Source: Castellaniella sp049673105 (lineage in GTDB: Bacteria; Pseudomonadota; Gammaproteobacteria; Burkholderiales; Burkholderiaceae_B). From it: a stretch of 64,000 nt of DNA. Both the position numbers and the translations under genes were made by a program. The notes under the pieces are model-generated. The model had not been told where the DNA came from, did no database searches, and saw only the letters and a list, made by a program, of their open reading frames with translations. Below are positions 8,760 through 16,552 of this stretch, in pieces. Within the stretch, counting starts at the first letter, position 1, and every line of letters starts with the position of its first letter. The DNA lies in the NCBI RefSeq assembly GCF_049673105.1, contig NZ_JBATXG010000006.1:176537-240536 (forward strand), written 5' to 3'.

Positions 8760-9668
8760 ATGATCCGTAGCATGACTGCCTATGGCGCCAGCCGCCTGGA
8801 AGCCGAACAGGGTGTCCTGGCCGCCGAAGTGCGCAGCGTCAACAACCGCTTTCTGGACCTGAACCTGCGGATCCCCGAGGACCTGCGCTTCGCCGAAGGC
8901 GCCGTGCGCGAGCTGGTCAATCGCCATGCCCTGCGTGGCAAGGTCGAAATCAAGCTCAGCTACAGCGTCGTTGAACGAGATGCGCTGCGCCCCTTTGACG
9001 AGGCCGCCGTCCAGGCGTTGGCCGGGCAACTGGCCTGGGCGCGCCGCCATATCCCCGATCTGCCTGCCCCGACCCTGGCCGAACTGCCCCGTGAAGGCCT
9101 GGCCCGCAGCGGTCTGGATGCGGCAATCTGGCAACCGCTGTGCGAACAGGCCTGTACCCAGGCTCTCAAGGAATTCCAGGCCGCCCGCGAACGCGAAGGC
9201 GCCCGCCTGGCCCAGGCCATGCTGCAGATGGCCGAGGACATCACGGACATTGTGGACCGTGTGCAGGCCGAGCTGCCCGAGCTGGTGCGGCAGCATCAGG
9301 ACCGCATCGCCCAGCGGCTGCGCGAAGCTCTGCTGGCGGCCAGTCCGGAAGGGTTTTCCGCCATCAGCGGCGCCGAACTGACCGCCCGCATCGCCCAGGA
9401 AGCCAGTCTGTTCGGGCTGCGCGTGGATGTGGCCGAGGAAATCACCCGCTTGCGTTCGCACCTGCAGGAACTGCGCGATATCCTGAACGGCGCCCATGCC
9501 TCGGCGACGCGCGGCAGCGGCAAGCGCCTGGACTTCCTGTTCCAGGAAATGAATCGCGAAGCCAATACCCTGGGTTCCAAAGCCGCCGCCCTGACTGTGA
9601 CCCAGGCCGCCATCGACCTGAAGCTGCTGATCGAGCAGATGCGCGAGCAGGCGCAGAACATCGAGTGA
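8760..9668 (+). CDS. yicC: YicC-family endoribonuclease
   Basis: YicC/YloC family, regarded as an endoribonuclease linked to small-RNA turnover in enteric bacteria. The start MIRSMTAYGASR at 8760 is chosen because MIRSMTGFG-like is the family N-terminus; a start at 8691 would add 23 unsupported residues. The 302-residue protein has the blocks VRSVNNRFLDLNLRIP, RGKVEI and the C-terminal GKRLDFLFQEMNREANT, followed by a helical end. It is divergent from rph. The TATTGTAGA stretch near 8732 may be its -10 region. Confidence 0.93.
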   Translation: MIRSMTAYGASRLEAEQGVLAAEVRSVNNRFLDLNLRIPEDLRFAEGAVRELVNRHALRGKVEIKLSYSVVERDALRPFDEAAVQALAGQLAWARRHIPDLPAPTLAELPREGLARSGLDAAIWQPLCEQACTQALKEFQAAREREGARLAQAMLQMAEDITDIVDRVQAELPELVRQHQDRIAQRLREALLAASPEGFSAISGAELTARIAQEASLFGLRVDVAEEITRLRSHLQELRDILNGAHASATRGSGKRLDFLFQEMNREANTLGSKAAALTVTQAAIDLKLLIEQMREQAQNIE

Positions 9669-9994
9669 TCCGCCGTCCAGGATACGGCGTGCGCCCGCCT
9701 CTGGAATGCTCAGACTAATGGAAAATCCCTGTTTCCTTGCAGACTTGATTCGAATCAAGGTGATGATTTCTCATCTGCGATAATCCCATGTCGGCGTGCA
9801 CAGTCGTGCCGCACTTCCCTCTTCCTCGTGGCTCGGCAACTGACATTGCAATGCAATATTAAAAATCAACGTCTGTTGCAAACCGGGCTCGTTCTGTAGC
9901 GCGCATTCCCCAAGCCGCCAGTAAGGGCATCTGCGTTTCCCCTCGCCCACCTTTCTAGACTAGCCCGACCATCAGCCCGATCGGGGAGGAAGAC
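9669..9994. other. 326-base intergenic region upstream of the nor genes
   Basis: No convincing gene lies here. It holds a perfect FNR/DNR box (9745-9758), a -10-like GATAAT (9779-9784), a 13-base dyad ATTGCAATGCAAT (9845-9857), and a strong ribosome site (GGGGAGGAAG) just before 9995. If the FNR-type promoter is the real one, the message has a leader of about 200 bases. The base composition from 9840 to 9890 is notably richer in A+T than its surroundings. Confidence 0.6.
9745..9758. promoter_or_regulatory. FNR/ANR/DNR-family operator
   Basis: TTGATTCGAATCAA is a perfect TTGAT-N4-ATCAA dyad, the consensus of the FNR/CRP superfamily regulators that sense oxygen or NO. A GATAAT -10 element at 9779-9784 puts the dyad centre close to -40 from the predicted start, the class II activator position. 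The downstream genes are nitric-oxide-reductase genes, which fits DNR/FNR activation under anaerobic denitrifying conditions. Confidence 0.85.
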
Positions 9995-10255
9995 ATGGCG
10001 CAGCGCATCATTGATCTGGTCTTATCCGCACTGGCCAGTCTGGTCAGTGTTCTGTTGTCCTGGCCCTATTGGCGAGACTTTGAATATTGGCCGGAATCCC
10101 CGGCCCTTTGGTGGCTGTATTTCATCCTGGGATACTGCCTGGCGGTCTACGTCTTCTATGCCTTCCTGGGCAGTCTGCGCACCTTGTTCCTGCATGACAG
10201 CCAGGGCCGACAGGAAACGGCTCCTGACGCCTCTTCCGGGGAGAAACGCTCATGA
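9995..10255 (+). CDS. Small two-helix membrane protein of the nor operon
   Basis: I do not recognise a named family. The 86 residues hold two likely membrane helices (about 5-25 and 38-62) separated by an aromatic-rich loop (WPYWRDFEYWPESP), and a polar C-terminal tail. A strong GGGGAGGA ribosome site precedes the ATG, and the stop overlaps the NorC start as ATGA, so it is surely part of the nor operon. By position it could be an accessory or assembly subunit, like the small helical subunits of heme-copper oxidases (inference). Confidence 0.75.
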   Translation: MAQRIIDLVLSALASLVSVLLSWPYWRDFEYWPESPALWWLYFILGYCLAVYVFYAFLGSLRTLFLHDSQGRQETAPDASSGEKRS

Positions 10256-11211
10256 GCTGCCTGAACGGAACCGACTGCCGGGAAACCGCCAAACGCCGCA
10301 CGGCGCTGGCCATCCTGGCCCTGATGCTGGCGATTTTCCTGATTCTTTCCCTGTGGTCATTCCTGCCATCGCGCCAGCAGGCCCTGCCCACACTCATCCA
10401 TTACGGCGAAGCCGATGCCGTCCAGGGGAAACGCGTCTTTCAGGCCTATAACTGCATGGGCTGCCACACCATCGTGGGTAACGGAGCCTACTTCGGCCCG
10501 GATCTGACGCGCATCTATGCAGACGCGGGGCCGGCATGGCTGGCGGCGTTCCTGCCCTCGGCGGCGGGCTGGCCGACGGCGACCGCAATTCAGGTGCAGC
10601 TGCAAAACGCCACGGTCCAGAAAGAAGCGGGCACAGCGGATCCGCAGGAATACCTGACCCGCTATCCAGGGGCCGCCGAGCGCGTGCAGCAACGCGGGGG
10701 CCGGCACACGTTGATGCCCAACCTGCCGCTACAGGCGTCCGAAATCACAGCCCTGATGGCGTTTCTGAAATATACCTCCGCCATGAACACCGAAGGCTGG
10801 CCGCCGAAACCGCACACCGACCGGCGCCTGCCCGCCCCGGCGCAATCAGTGGCCGCAGCCGCCGCTGCTGGTCCGACATCGGCGCCGGCCCCCGCCGCTG
10901 CCGCTGCCGACGCTCAGGACCCTGTCGCGCTGGGTAAAAGGCTGGTCGGGGAGCTGGGCTGCGTCGCCTGTCACGCGACCGATCAGAACCGCCTGGTGGG
11001 ACCGGGCTGGGGCGGTCTGAGCGACTCCACGGTCGCACTGGCGGACGGCACCTCGGTGACGGCGGATGACAATTATCTGATCGAATCGATCCGCCAGCCC
11101 GACGCCAAACTGGTGGCGGGTTATCCGCCCCACGTGATGCCGCCTTATGACAGCACGCTGATCAACGAGTCCGACATGAAGGCCATCGTGGCCTATCTGC
11201 GCAGCCTTTGA
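10252..11211 (+). CDS. norC: Nitric oxide reductase NorC-like subunit with a second cytochrome c domain
   Basis: Membrane-anchored electron-entry subunit of a NorCB-type NO reductase. One helix (about 18-37) is followed by the NorC periplasmic domain with heme motif CMGCH (68-72) and likely Met ligand M155. After a low-complexity Ala/Pro linker (about 193-222) comes a second cytochrome c domain with CVACH (237-241) and likely ligand M296. Ordinary NorC has about 150 residues and one heme; this one has 319 and two. The second domain resembles the C-terminal cytochrome of caa3-oxidase subunit II (LADGTSVTADDNYL, SIRQPDA, GYPPHVMPPY). NorB follows by 13 bases. Confidence 0.88.
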   Translation: MSCLNGTDCRETAKRRTALAILALMLAIFLILSLWSFLPSRQQALPTLIHYGEADAVQGKRVFQAYNCMGCHTIVGNGAYFGPDLTRIYADAGPAWLAAFLPSAAGWPTATAIQVQLQNATVQKEAGTADPQEYLTRYPGAAERVQQRGGRHTLMPNLPLQASEITALMAFLKYTSAMNTEGWPPKPHTDRRLPAPAQSVAAAAAAGPTSAPAPAAAAADAQDPVALGKRLVGELGCVACHATDQNRLVGPGWGGLSDSTVALADGTSVTADDNYLIESIRQPDAKLVAGYPPHVMPPYDSTLINESDMKAIVAYLRSL

Positions 11212-11224
11212 CGGGGAAGCCATC

Positions 11225-12922
11225 ATGATCAAGATCGAATACCGCACGCAGCGCCTGAGTCTGCGATTCTTCCTGCTGATGCTGGTCCTGTTTCTGTTCC
11301 AGATGCTGTTCGGCCTGCTGATCGCCATCCAGCACGCGGATCCTGCATTGCTCGCCGGCATTGCCAATTTCAATATCCTGCGGGCGGAACACACCAATCT
11401 GGGAATACTCTGGATCTTGTCCGGTTTTATCGGCACCATCCTGTTCGTCGGCCCTTTGCTATCGCGCCGTGAACTGGCCGCCCCCTGGCTGATTCACATT
11501 CTGTTCTACGCCTTGATCGCGGTCACCGTCTGGAATGTAGCCACCCAGGCTCTGGCTGCGGATGGCATAGCCGGCTGGTGGATAGGCCAGCCCTGGCTGC
11601 AGGAAGGACTGGAATATCTAGAAGCAGGCCGCACCGCCGATATCGTGATTTTCATCGGCTTCGCCATCCTGGCCTACGTCGTATTGCGCACCTTTCCGCC
11701 GCGTCGTGACTGGAACGAAATCCACTGGGGGCTGGCGATCGGCGTCACCGCTCTGACCTTCGTCTGGCTGTTCGGCGTATTTTTCATCGACCGTCTGGAT
11801 ATGCAGGAATATTTCCGCTGGTATGTCGTGCACTACTGGGTGGAAGGCGTCTGGGAAGTCATCCACATCAGCCTGGTAGGTTTCCTGCTGGTGTTGATGT
11901 TCAGGGCGGAAGTCAAAGCAGTCGGCTACGCCGTGTTCTGGGGTGTCGCCATGGTGTGGCTGTCGGGCCTGATCGGCAATGCGCACCATTATTTCTGGAT
12001 CGGCACACCCGAATTCTGGCAGTTCTGGGGATCCCTGTTCAGCGCCCTGGAACCCTTGCCCCTGGTGTTCTGCTTCTGGCACATCTATCTGGACGCCCAC
12101 CAGGACAAGCGCCCGCTTGAAAACGCACCGGCCTTCTATTTCATCCTGGGCTCGGTGGTGTTGGAACAGGTCGGCGCCGGCATCCTGGGCTTTACCATGA
12201 CCTTTGCCTTGACCAATGTCTGGTCGCACGGCACCTGGGTGACGCCCAGCCATGCCCACCTGGCCATGTTCGGCACCTTCGGCATGTTGGGTATTGCCGC
12301 GGCCTACTACGCCGTGCCACTGCTGCGCGGCGTCAAGGAATTCGACCAACGCCTGGGACGGGTCGCCTTCTGGCTGGTGCTGACCGGCATGCTGGGCATC
12401 GCCTTCGCTTTTGCCATCGGCGGCACGGTCCAGGTATTTCTATACCGTTCGATGGGGCTGAGCTGGTTTGGCGGACAGATCTTCCCAGCCATGCAGTTCT
12501 TCAAGGTCCTGATCCCGCTGTTCGGTCTGGTCTTCGCCGTAGGGGCCGGCCTGCTGGTCTACGATCTGTTGACCCTCGGCCTGCGGCAGAGTTCGACCGC
12601 AGCGCGTGACCTGCCTGTCCGCGCCAGAACGGCGCCCCTGACCGGCTGGCGGTCTACCCTGCGCGGCAGCGAAGCCAGTCTGTGGCTGATGGGCATGTGG
12701 ATCTTCGGCGCCATCATCACCCTGGGATTGCTGAGCTTCAATCTGGAATCCGTGGCTCTGGGCGATCCCACCATCCCCTATGTGCTGGCGGGGCTGGGCT
12801 ACCCAGGACTGCTGCTGATCACATTGCTGTTCGTCTGGCGGTTCCTGGCAGCGCTGCAGGCGCGACCCGATATCCAGCCAAGGCCCGTCGCCCTGGGACA
12901 AGAAGCCGTGGCTCAAACCTGA
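11225..12922 (+). CDS. norB: Nitric oxide reductase NorB-like catalytic subunit, 14 helices
   Basis: Heme-copper-superfamily subunit that reduces 2 NO to N2O in the inner membrane. Expected active-site residues are present: H56 (low-spin heme b), the FeB ligands H203, H254 and H255, E207 and E211 in the HYWVEGVWE block, E276 in FSALEPLP, and H343/H345 in HAHLAMFG. At 565 residues it is about 100 longer than usual NorB, because two extra C-terminal helices (about 485-507 and 520-545) follow the 12-helix core. It lacks the N-terminal domain of quinol NOR. No norQ or norD is adjacent. Confidence 0.92.
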   Translation: MIKIEYRTQRLSLRFFLLMLVLFLFQMLFGLLIAIQHADPALLAGIANFNILRAEHTNLGILWILSGFIGTILFVGPLLSRRELAAPWLIHILFYALIAVTVWNVATQALAADGIAGWWIGQPWLQEGLEYLEAGRTADIVIFIGFAILAYVVLRTFPPRRDWNEIHWGLAIGVTALTFVWLFGVFFIDRLDMQEYFRWYVVHYWVEGVWEVIHISLVGFLLVLMFRAEVKAVGYAVFWGVAMVWLSGLIGNAHHYFWIGTPEFWQFWGSLFSALEPLPLVFCFWHIYLDAHQDKRPLENAPAFYFILGSVVLEQVGAGILGFTMTFALTNVWSHGTWVTPSHAHLAMFGTFGMLGIAAAYYAVPLLRGVKEFDQRLGRVAFWLVLTGMLGIAFAFAIGGTVQVFLYRSMGLSWFGGQIFPAMQFFKVLIPLFGLVFAVGAGLLVYDLLTLGLRQSSTAARDLPVRARTAPLTGWRSTLRGSEASLWLMGMWIFGAIITLGLLSFNLESVALGDPTIPYVLAGLGYPGLLLITLLFVWRFLAALQARPDIQPRPVALGQEAVAQT

Positions 12923-12929
12923 GGACCCT

Positions 12930-12958
12930 CACAGGGCGGCCCTGCGAGCCGCCCTGTG
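12930..12958. terminator. Stem-loop between norB and the urea channel gene
   Basis: CACAGGGCGGC and GCCGCCCTGTG are perfect 11-base arms around a 7-base loop, placed between the convergent ends of norB and the urea transporter gene. There is no T-run on either side, so it is either an inefficient intrinsic terminator or a 3'-end stabilising hairpin. Confidence 0.6.
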
Positions 12959-12960
12959 GC

Positions 12961-13875
12961 TTACCGGCGCACGCGATACACACCGCAGGTCAACCAGGTG
13001 GCCAGAACGAACGGCGCAGTCAAGGGCGGCAAATCCAGCCACTGGAATGCCCGCATGAACAGCAGGCTCGCGCACACCCCCAGACAGAGGGCGGAAAACC
13101 GACCGGGAAGCGCCTGATGCACGGCTTCTACCAGCAGGACGGCATTGAAACCATACAGCCCCAGCAGCACTGCCTCGTCGGGAAAACCGCCCGCCCAGGC
13201 CAGGCCAGACGCCGCCGCGCTGGCCAGCAGCGCCCGGATAAGGACACGCGGGCCTGCCAACGCCAAGCCTAGCAGACACACGGCACCAGCCCAGGGATCC
13301 GCCAGGAACATGACTTGGCCGACACCCCGCAATACCGCGTTCGCCACGCCACCCCACCCATCCGCCGGCAGACCCGGCGGCACGACATCCGCCGTCAGCC
13401 AGCCCGTCAAGGGTATCAAGGCCTGCAGCAACCAGATCATCAGGACGAAGGGAGCCGTATAGGGCGATACCGGCAGATGACGGCGCCATGCCTGAGCCAG
13501 CCACGTCGCCAGACAGGATAGGACGATCACCAGCGCCCAGGCCAGTCCCGTGGGCGGCAAGACGGTCAGTACGCCGATCCCCACCAAGGCCCCGTTATAG
13601 CCATGCAGGCCCGCATCATCGGCATCCACCCGAGCGCCCAGGCGCTGGCCGCACAATGTACCGGCCAGCGCGCCCAGCAAGCAGCCCAGCGCCAACAGCA
13701 GAGATTGCCAGGCAACCGCCGCCAACAGACAGCCCCCCATCCCGGCATGCGCCTGCAGAAACACCTGAGACAGGCCCCGCAGCACCCGCTGGCTCACCGC
13801 GGTTGTCCAGGCAAACACACGAACCGTCACGACACTCACTCCAGCAAAGGGCGGCAGAGCCGGAAAATCCGCCAT
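12961..13875 (-). CDS. Urea transporter (UT/SLC14 family channel)
   Basis: Inner-membrane urea channel allowing passive urea entry. The family repeats are clear: LRGLSQVFLQ and LRGVGQVMF in the two halves, GYNGALVGIG, and the paired LP-x-TAPF motifs (LPVSPYTAPFVL, LPPLTAPFVL) that line the selectivity filter. The chosen start MADFPALPP at 13875 gives 304 residues and has an AGGAG site about six bases upstream; the longer open frame adds 13 residues without support. No urease gene is in the window, so its metabolic partner is not visible. Confidence 0.85.
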   Translation of the reverse strand: MADFPALPPFAGVSVVTVRVFAWTTAVSQRVLRGLSQVFLQAHAGMGGCLLAAVAWQSLLLALGCLLGALAGTLCGQRLGARVDADDAGLHGYNGALVGIGVLTVLPPTGLAWALVIVLSCLATWLAQAWRRHLPVSPYTAPFVLMIWLLQALIPLTGWLTADVVPPGLPADGWGGVANAVLRGVGQVMFLADPWAGAVCLLGLALAGPRVLIRALLASAAASGLAWAGGFPDEAVLLGLYGFNAVLLVEAVHQALPGRFSALCLGVCASLLFMRAFQWLDLPPLTAPFVLATWLTCGVYRVRR

Positions 13876-14023
13876 CGTACTCCTGCAGCCTCCTCTCTCC
13901 ATCACCCCTGGCATATACCCGCCATATGCGATTCATGGGCGATCCCCCCTCCCCGGACGCCACTGTCTCGGCCTGGGCTTCCCGGCGTACAATCCGGCAG
14001 GTGCGCCTCTGCCCGGATCTCTT

Positions 14024-15250
14024 ATGAAAAACTCGCTTGCGCCCGCAGCGCCCCTGATTCGCCCTGACTCTCCACCGGCCCAGGGTGTCGCCTATCCGGT
14101 GCTGGGGGCGATCAGCCTGACCCACCTGCTCAACGATATGATGCAGTCGGTGCTGCTGGCTATTTATCCGGTCTTGCAGGGGCGGTTCGATCTCAGTTTT
14201 GCGCAGGTCGGCTTCATCACCCTGGCCTTTCAGTTTTCCTCTTCGTTGCTGCAGCCGCTGGTGGGGCGTTTCACGGATCGCCGCCCGATGCCGTATTCCC
14301 TGCCTATCGGCATGGGCTTCACCTGCTGCGGTCTGCTGCTGCTCTCGCAGGCCTGGAACTTCCCGCTGGTCGTCCTGGCCGCTACCCTGGTGGGCGCGGG
14401 TTCTTCGGTATTCCATCCTGAATCCTCCCGCGTAGCCCGCATGGCGTCTGCCGGTCATCACGGGCTGGCCCAGTCGATCTTCCAGGTCGGCGGCAATATC
14501 GGCTCTTCCATCGGCCCACTGCTGGCCGCCTTGCTGATCGTGCCGCACGGCCAGAGCAGCGTGGCCTGGGTGTCGCTGGCGGCACTGGCCGGAATCTGCA
14601 TCCTGGTGGGCGTCAGCCGCTGGTATGCCGCCAACCTGTCCAGCAGTCGCGGACGCAGTTCCCTGAGCAAGGTCGACAACGGCCTGTCCCCTCGACAGGT
14701 CCGGGGGGCGCTGTTGATTCTATTGCTGCTGATTTTCAGCAAATACTTCTATCTGGCAGGCCTCAACAGCTACTTCACCTTTTTCCTGATGGACCGATTC
14801 GGTTTGAACATCCAGCAGGCGCAATATTCCCTGTTTGTCTTTCTGGCCGGTGTGGCCACCGGGACTCTGGTGGGCGGCCCCGTGGGTGACCGCATCGGTA
14901 GAAAGCGTGTCATCTGGGGCTCGATCCTGGGTACCGCGCCGTTTTCCCTGGCGCTGCCTTACGTCGATCTGCAATGGACGCTGATCCTGGTATTTTGCGC
15001 CGGCGTCATGATCGCCTCTGCCTTCCCCGCGATCATCGTCTATGCGCAGGAACTCATGCCCGGTAAAACCGGTACGGTGTCCGGTCTGTTCTTCGGGCTG
15101 GCCTTCGGCATGGCCGGCATCGGTGCAGCGCTCCTGGGCAGCCTGGCGGATGCCACCAGCATCGCCTTCGTCTACCATTTGTGCGCCTTTCTGCCCCTGC
15201 TCGGCATCGCCGCCTTTTTCCTGCCCGACATGCGGCGCCGCCCTGCATGA
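14024..15250 (+). CDS. MFS exporter, fosmidomycin-resistance (Fsr) type
   Basis: Twelve-helix major facilitator protein of 408 residues resembling Fsr. Family marks are the N-terminal AISLTHLLNDMMQS block, LVGRFTDRRPMPYSLPIGM (the loop 2-3 motif A region), the SSVFHPESSRVARMAS block characteristic of Fsr, and GDRIGRKRVIWGS in the second half. Fsr proteins export fosmidomycin and probably natural compounds; the real substrate here is unknown. Its stop overlaps the next MFS gene in ATGA, so the two exporters are translationally coupled. Confidence 0.85.
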   Translation: MKNSLAPAAPLIRPDSPPAQGVAYPVLGAISLTHLLNDMMQSVLLAIYPVLQGRFDLSFAQVGFITLAFQFSSSLLQPLVGRFTDRRPMPYSLPIGMGFTCCGLLLLSQAWNFPLVVLAATLVGAGSSVFHPESSRVARMASAGHHGLAQSIFQVGGNIGSSIGPLLAALLIVPHGQSSVAWVSLAALAGICILVGVSRWYAANLSSSRGRSSLSKVDNGLSPRQVRGALLILLLLIFSKYFYLAGLNSYFTFFLMDRFGLNIQQAQYSLFVFLAGVATGTLVGGPVGDRIGRKRVIWGSILGTAPFSLALPYVDLQWTLILVFCAGVMIASAFPAIIVYAQELMPGKTGTVSGLFFGLAFGMAGIGAALLGSLADATSIAFVYHLCAFLPLLGIAAFFLPDMRRRPA

Positions 15251-16461
15251 ACGTCGATAAATCCGCCGCGCCTGGACGCTGGCTGATGGCGGCCAGTCTG
15301 CTCCTGCTGGCTGCCAATCTGCGACCGTTATTCCCCAGCACCGCGGTGTTGCTGCCGGACATCAGCCAGGGCCTGGGGCTGACGCCAGCCGCCGTCGGCT
15401 ATCTGACCACTCTGCCGGTCCTGTGCATGGGGATCTTCGCCCCGCTGGCGCCGCGCTGCGCCCGACACATCGGGGTGGAACGCACGCTGCTGCTGGTCCT
15501 GGTGTTGATTCTGATCGGCACCGCGCTGCGCGGCGTGCTGGATGCCACCGGCCTGTTCCTGGGCACCGCGCTGGGCGGGGCAGGCATCGCCCTGGGCAAT
15601 GTGCTCTTGCCCAGCGTGGTCAAGCGGGATTTCTCTGACCGGGCGGCGCTGATGACGGGGCTCTACACCATGAGCCTGGTCGGCGGGGCCGCCCTGGCGG
15701 CTGCCACTACCCTGCCCTTGACCGACGCTCTGCAGGGGCAATGGACCTGGGGGCTGGCGATCTGGTCGATCCCGGCTTTGCTGGCGCTGCTTGCCTGGGC
15801 GCCCGTTGCATGGAAGGCCGGCGCCCGCCAATCCAGCGGCCCCCACATCCTTCCAGTCCGGGGGTTGCGCCGTGACCGTCTGGCCTGGGCGGTCACGCTA
15901 TTCATGGGCCTGCAATCGGCGCTGGCCTACTGTGTGCTGGGCTGGATGGCGCCCATGCTGCGCGATCGGGGCCTGAGCGGCACCGAATCCGGCCTGATCA
16001 CCTCTGCCTCCATTCTGCTGCAGGTCGTGTCCTGCCTGCTGACGCCGCTACTGGCTGCGCGGGGGCGTGACCAGCGCAGTCTGGCCGTCTGGCTGGCCGT
16101 CACAGCCACACTGGCACTGATTGGCATGGTGCTGGGACCGTCCTGGGCGATCTGGCCGCTGGCCATCGTGCAGGGTCTGGGCCAGGGCGGCCTGTTCGCT
16201 CTGGCGCTGATGCTGATCGTGTTGCGTTCCCGCGATGCGCACGTGGCAGCGCACCTGTCCAGCATGGCGCAGACGACGGGTTATATGCTGGCCGCCAGCG
16301 GGCCGCTCTTGATCGGCATCCTGTATGCCTGGACCGGCAGCTTTCGGGCCGCCACCGGGCTGATCGGCTTCCTGGGGCTGGCGACCGCCCTGGCCGGATG
16401 GTATGCCGGGCGCAATGCCCTGGTGCAGGCGCACACGGTCACGGACAGCAGCGGCGCCTAA
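15247..16461 (+). CDS. MFS transporter, CynX/NimT (cyanate) family
   Basis: Major facilitator protein of 404 residues with the CynX-family N-terminus (ANLRPLFPSTAVLLPDIS) and about 12 hydrophobic helices. CynX is linked to cyanate transport in E. coli and NimT to 2-nitroimidazole efflux, but neither substrate can be read from the sequence. The start at 15247 overlaps the stop of the Fsr-type gene (ATGA); an open frame begins further upstream at 15181 but would overlap that gene by about 70 bases. A strong terminator follows at 16481. Confidence 0.82.
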   Translation: MNVDKSAAPGRWLMAASLLLLAANLRPLFPSTAVLLPDISQGLGLTPAAVGYLTTLPVLCMGIFAPLAPRCARHIGVERTLLLVLVLILIGTALRGVLDATGLFLGTALGGAGIALGNVLLPSVVKRDFSDRAALMTGLYTMSLVGGAALAAATTLPLTDALQGQWTWGLAIWSIPALLALLAWAPVAWKAGARQSSGPHILPVRGLRRDRLAWAVTLFMGLQSALAYCVLGWMAPMLRDRGLSGTESGLITSASILLQVVSCLLTPLLAARGRDQRSLAVWLAVTATLALIGMVLGPSWAIWPLAIVQGLGQGGLFALALMLIVLRSRDAHVAAHLSSMAQTTGYMLAASGPLLIGILYAWTGSFRAATGLIGFLGLATALAGWYAGRNALVQAHTVTDSSGA

Positions 16462-16480
16462 ACGACTGGACGCCCATGTG

Positions 16481-16524
16481 AAAGCAAAAAGGCCTGCGAT
16501 ATATATCGCAGGCCTTTTTGCTTT
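16481..16524. terminator. Perfect bidirectional Rho-independent terminator
   Basis: A 44-base perfect palindrome: arms beginning AAAGCAAAAAGGCCTGCGAT meet at an ATAT centre. The GC core is flanked by A5 on the left and T5 on the right, so it terminates in both directions. It sits between the convergent CynX-type gene (+) and fabB (-). Confidence 0.95.
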
Positions 16525-16552
16525 TCCGGGCTAGCCCGGAATACGCACGGCG

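Noticed and set aside
9788..9862. A 24-codon open frame in the nor leader
   Set aside because: No ribosome site and no recognisable sequence; it falls by chance after the -10 element.
10252..10700. NorC as a fragment followed by a separate cytochrome gene
   Set aside because: The frame is continuous through the Ala/Pro linker with no start codon plus ribosome site before the second heme domain.
11225..12922. NorB homologue as a nitric oxide dismutase (NOD)
   Set aside because: NOD proteins are quinol-NOR-like with altered active-site residues. Here the FeB ligands, E207, E211 and E276 are all conserved and the electron-entry subunit is a cytochrome c.
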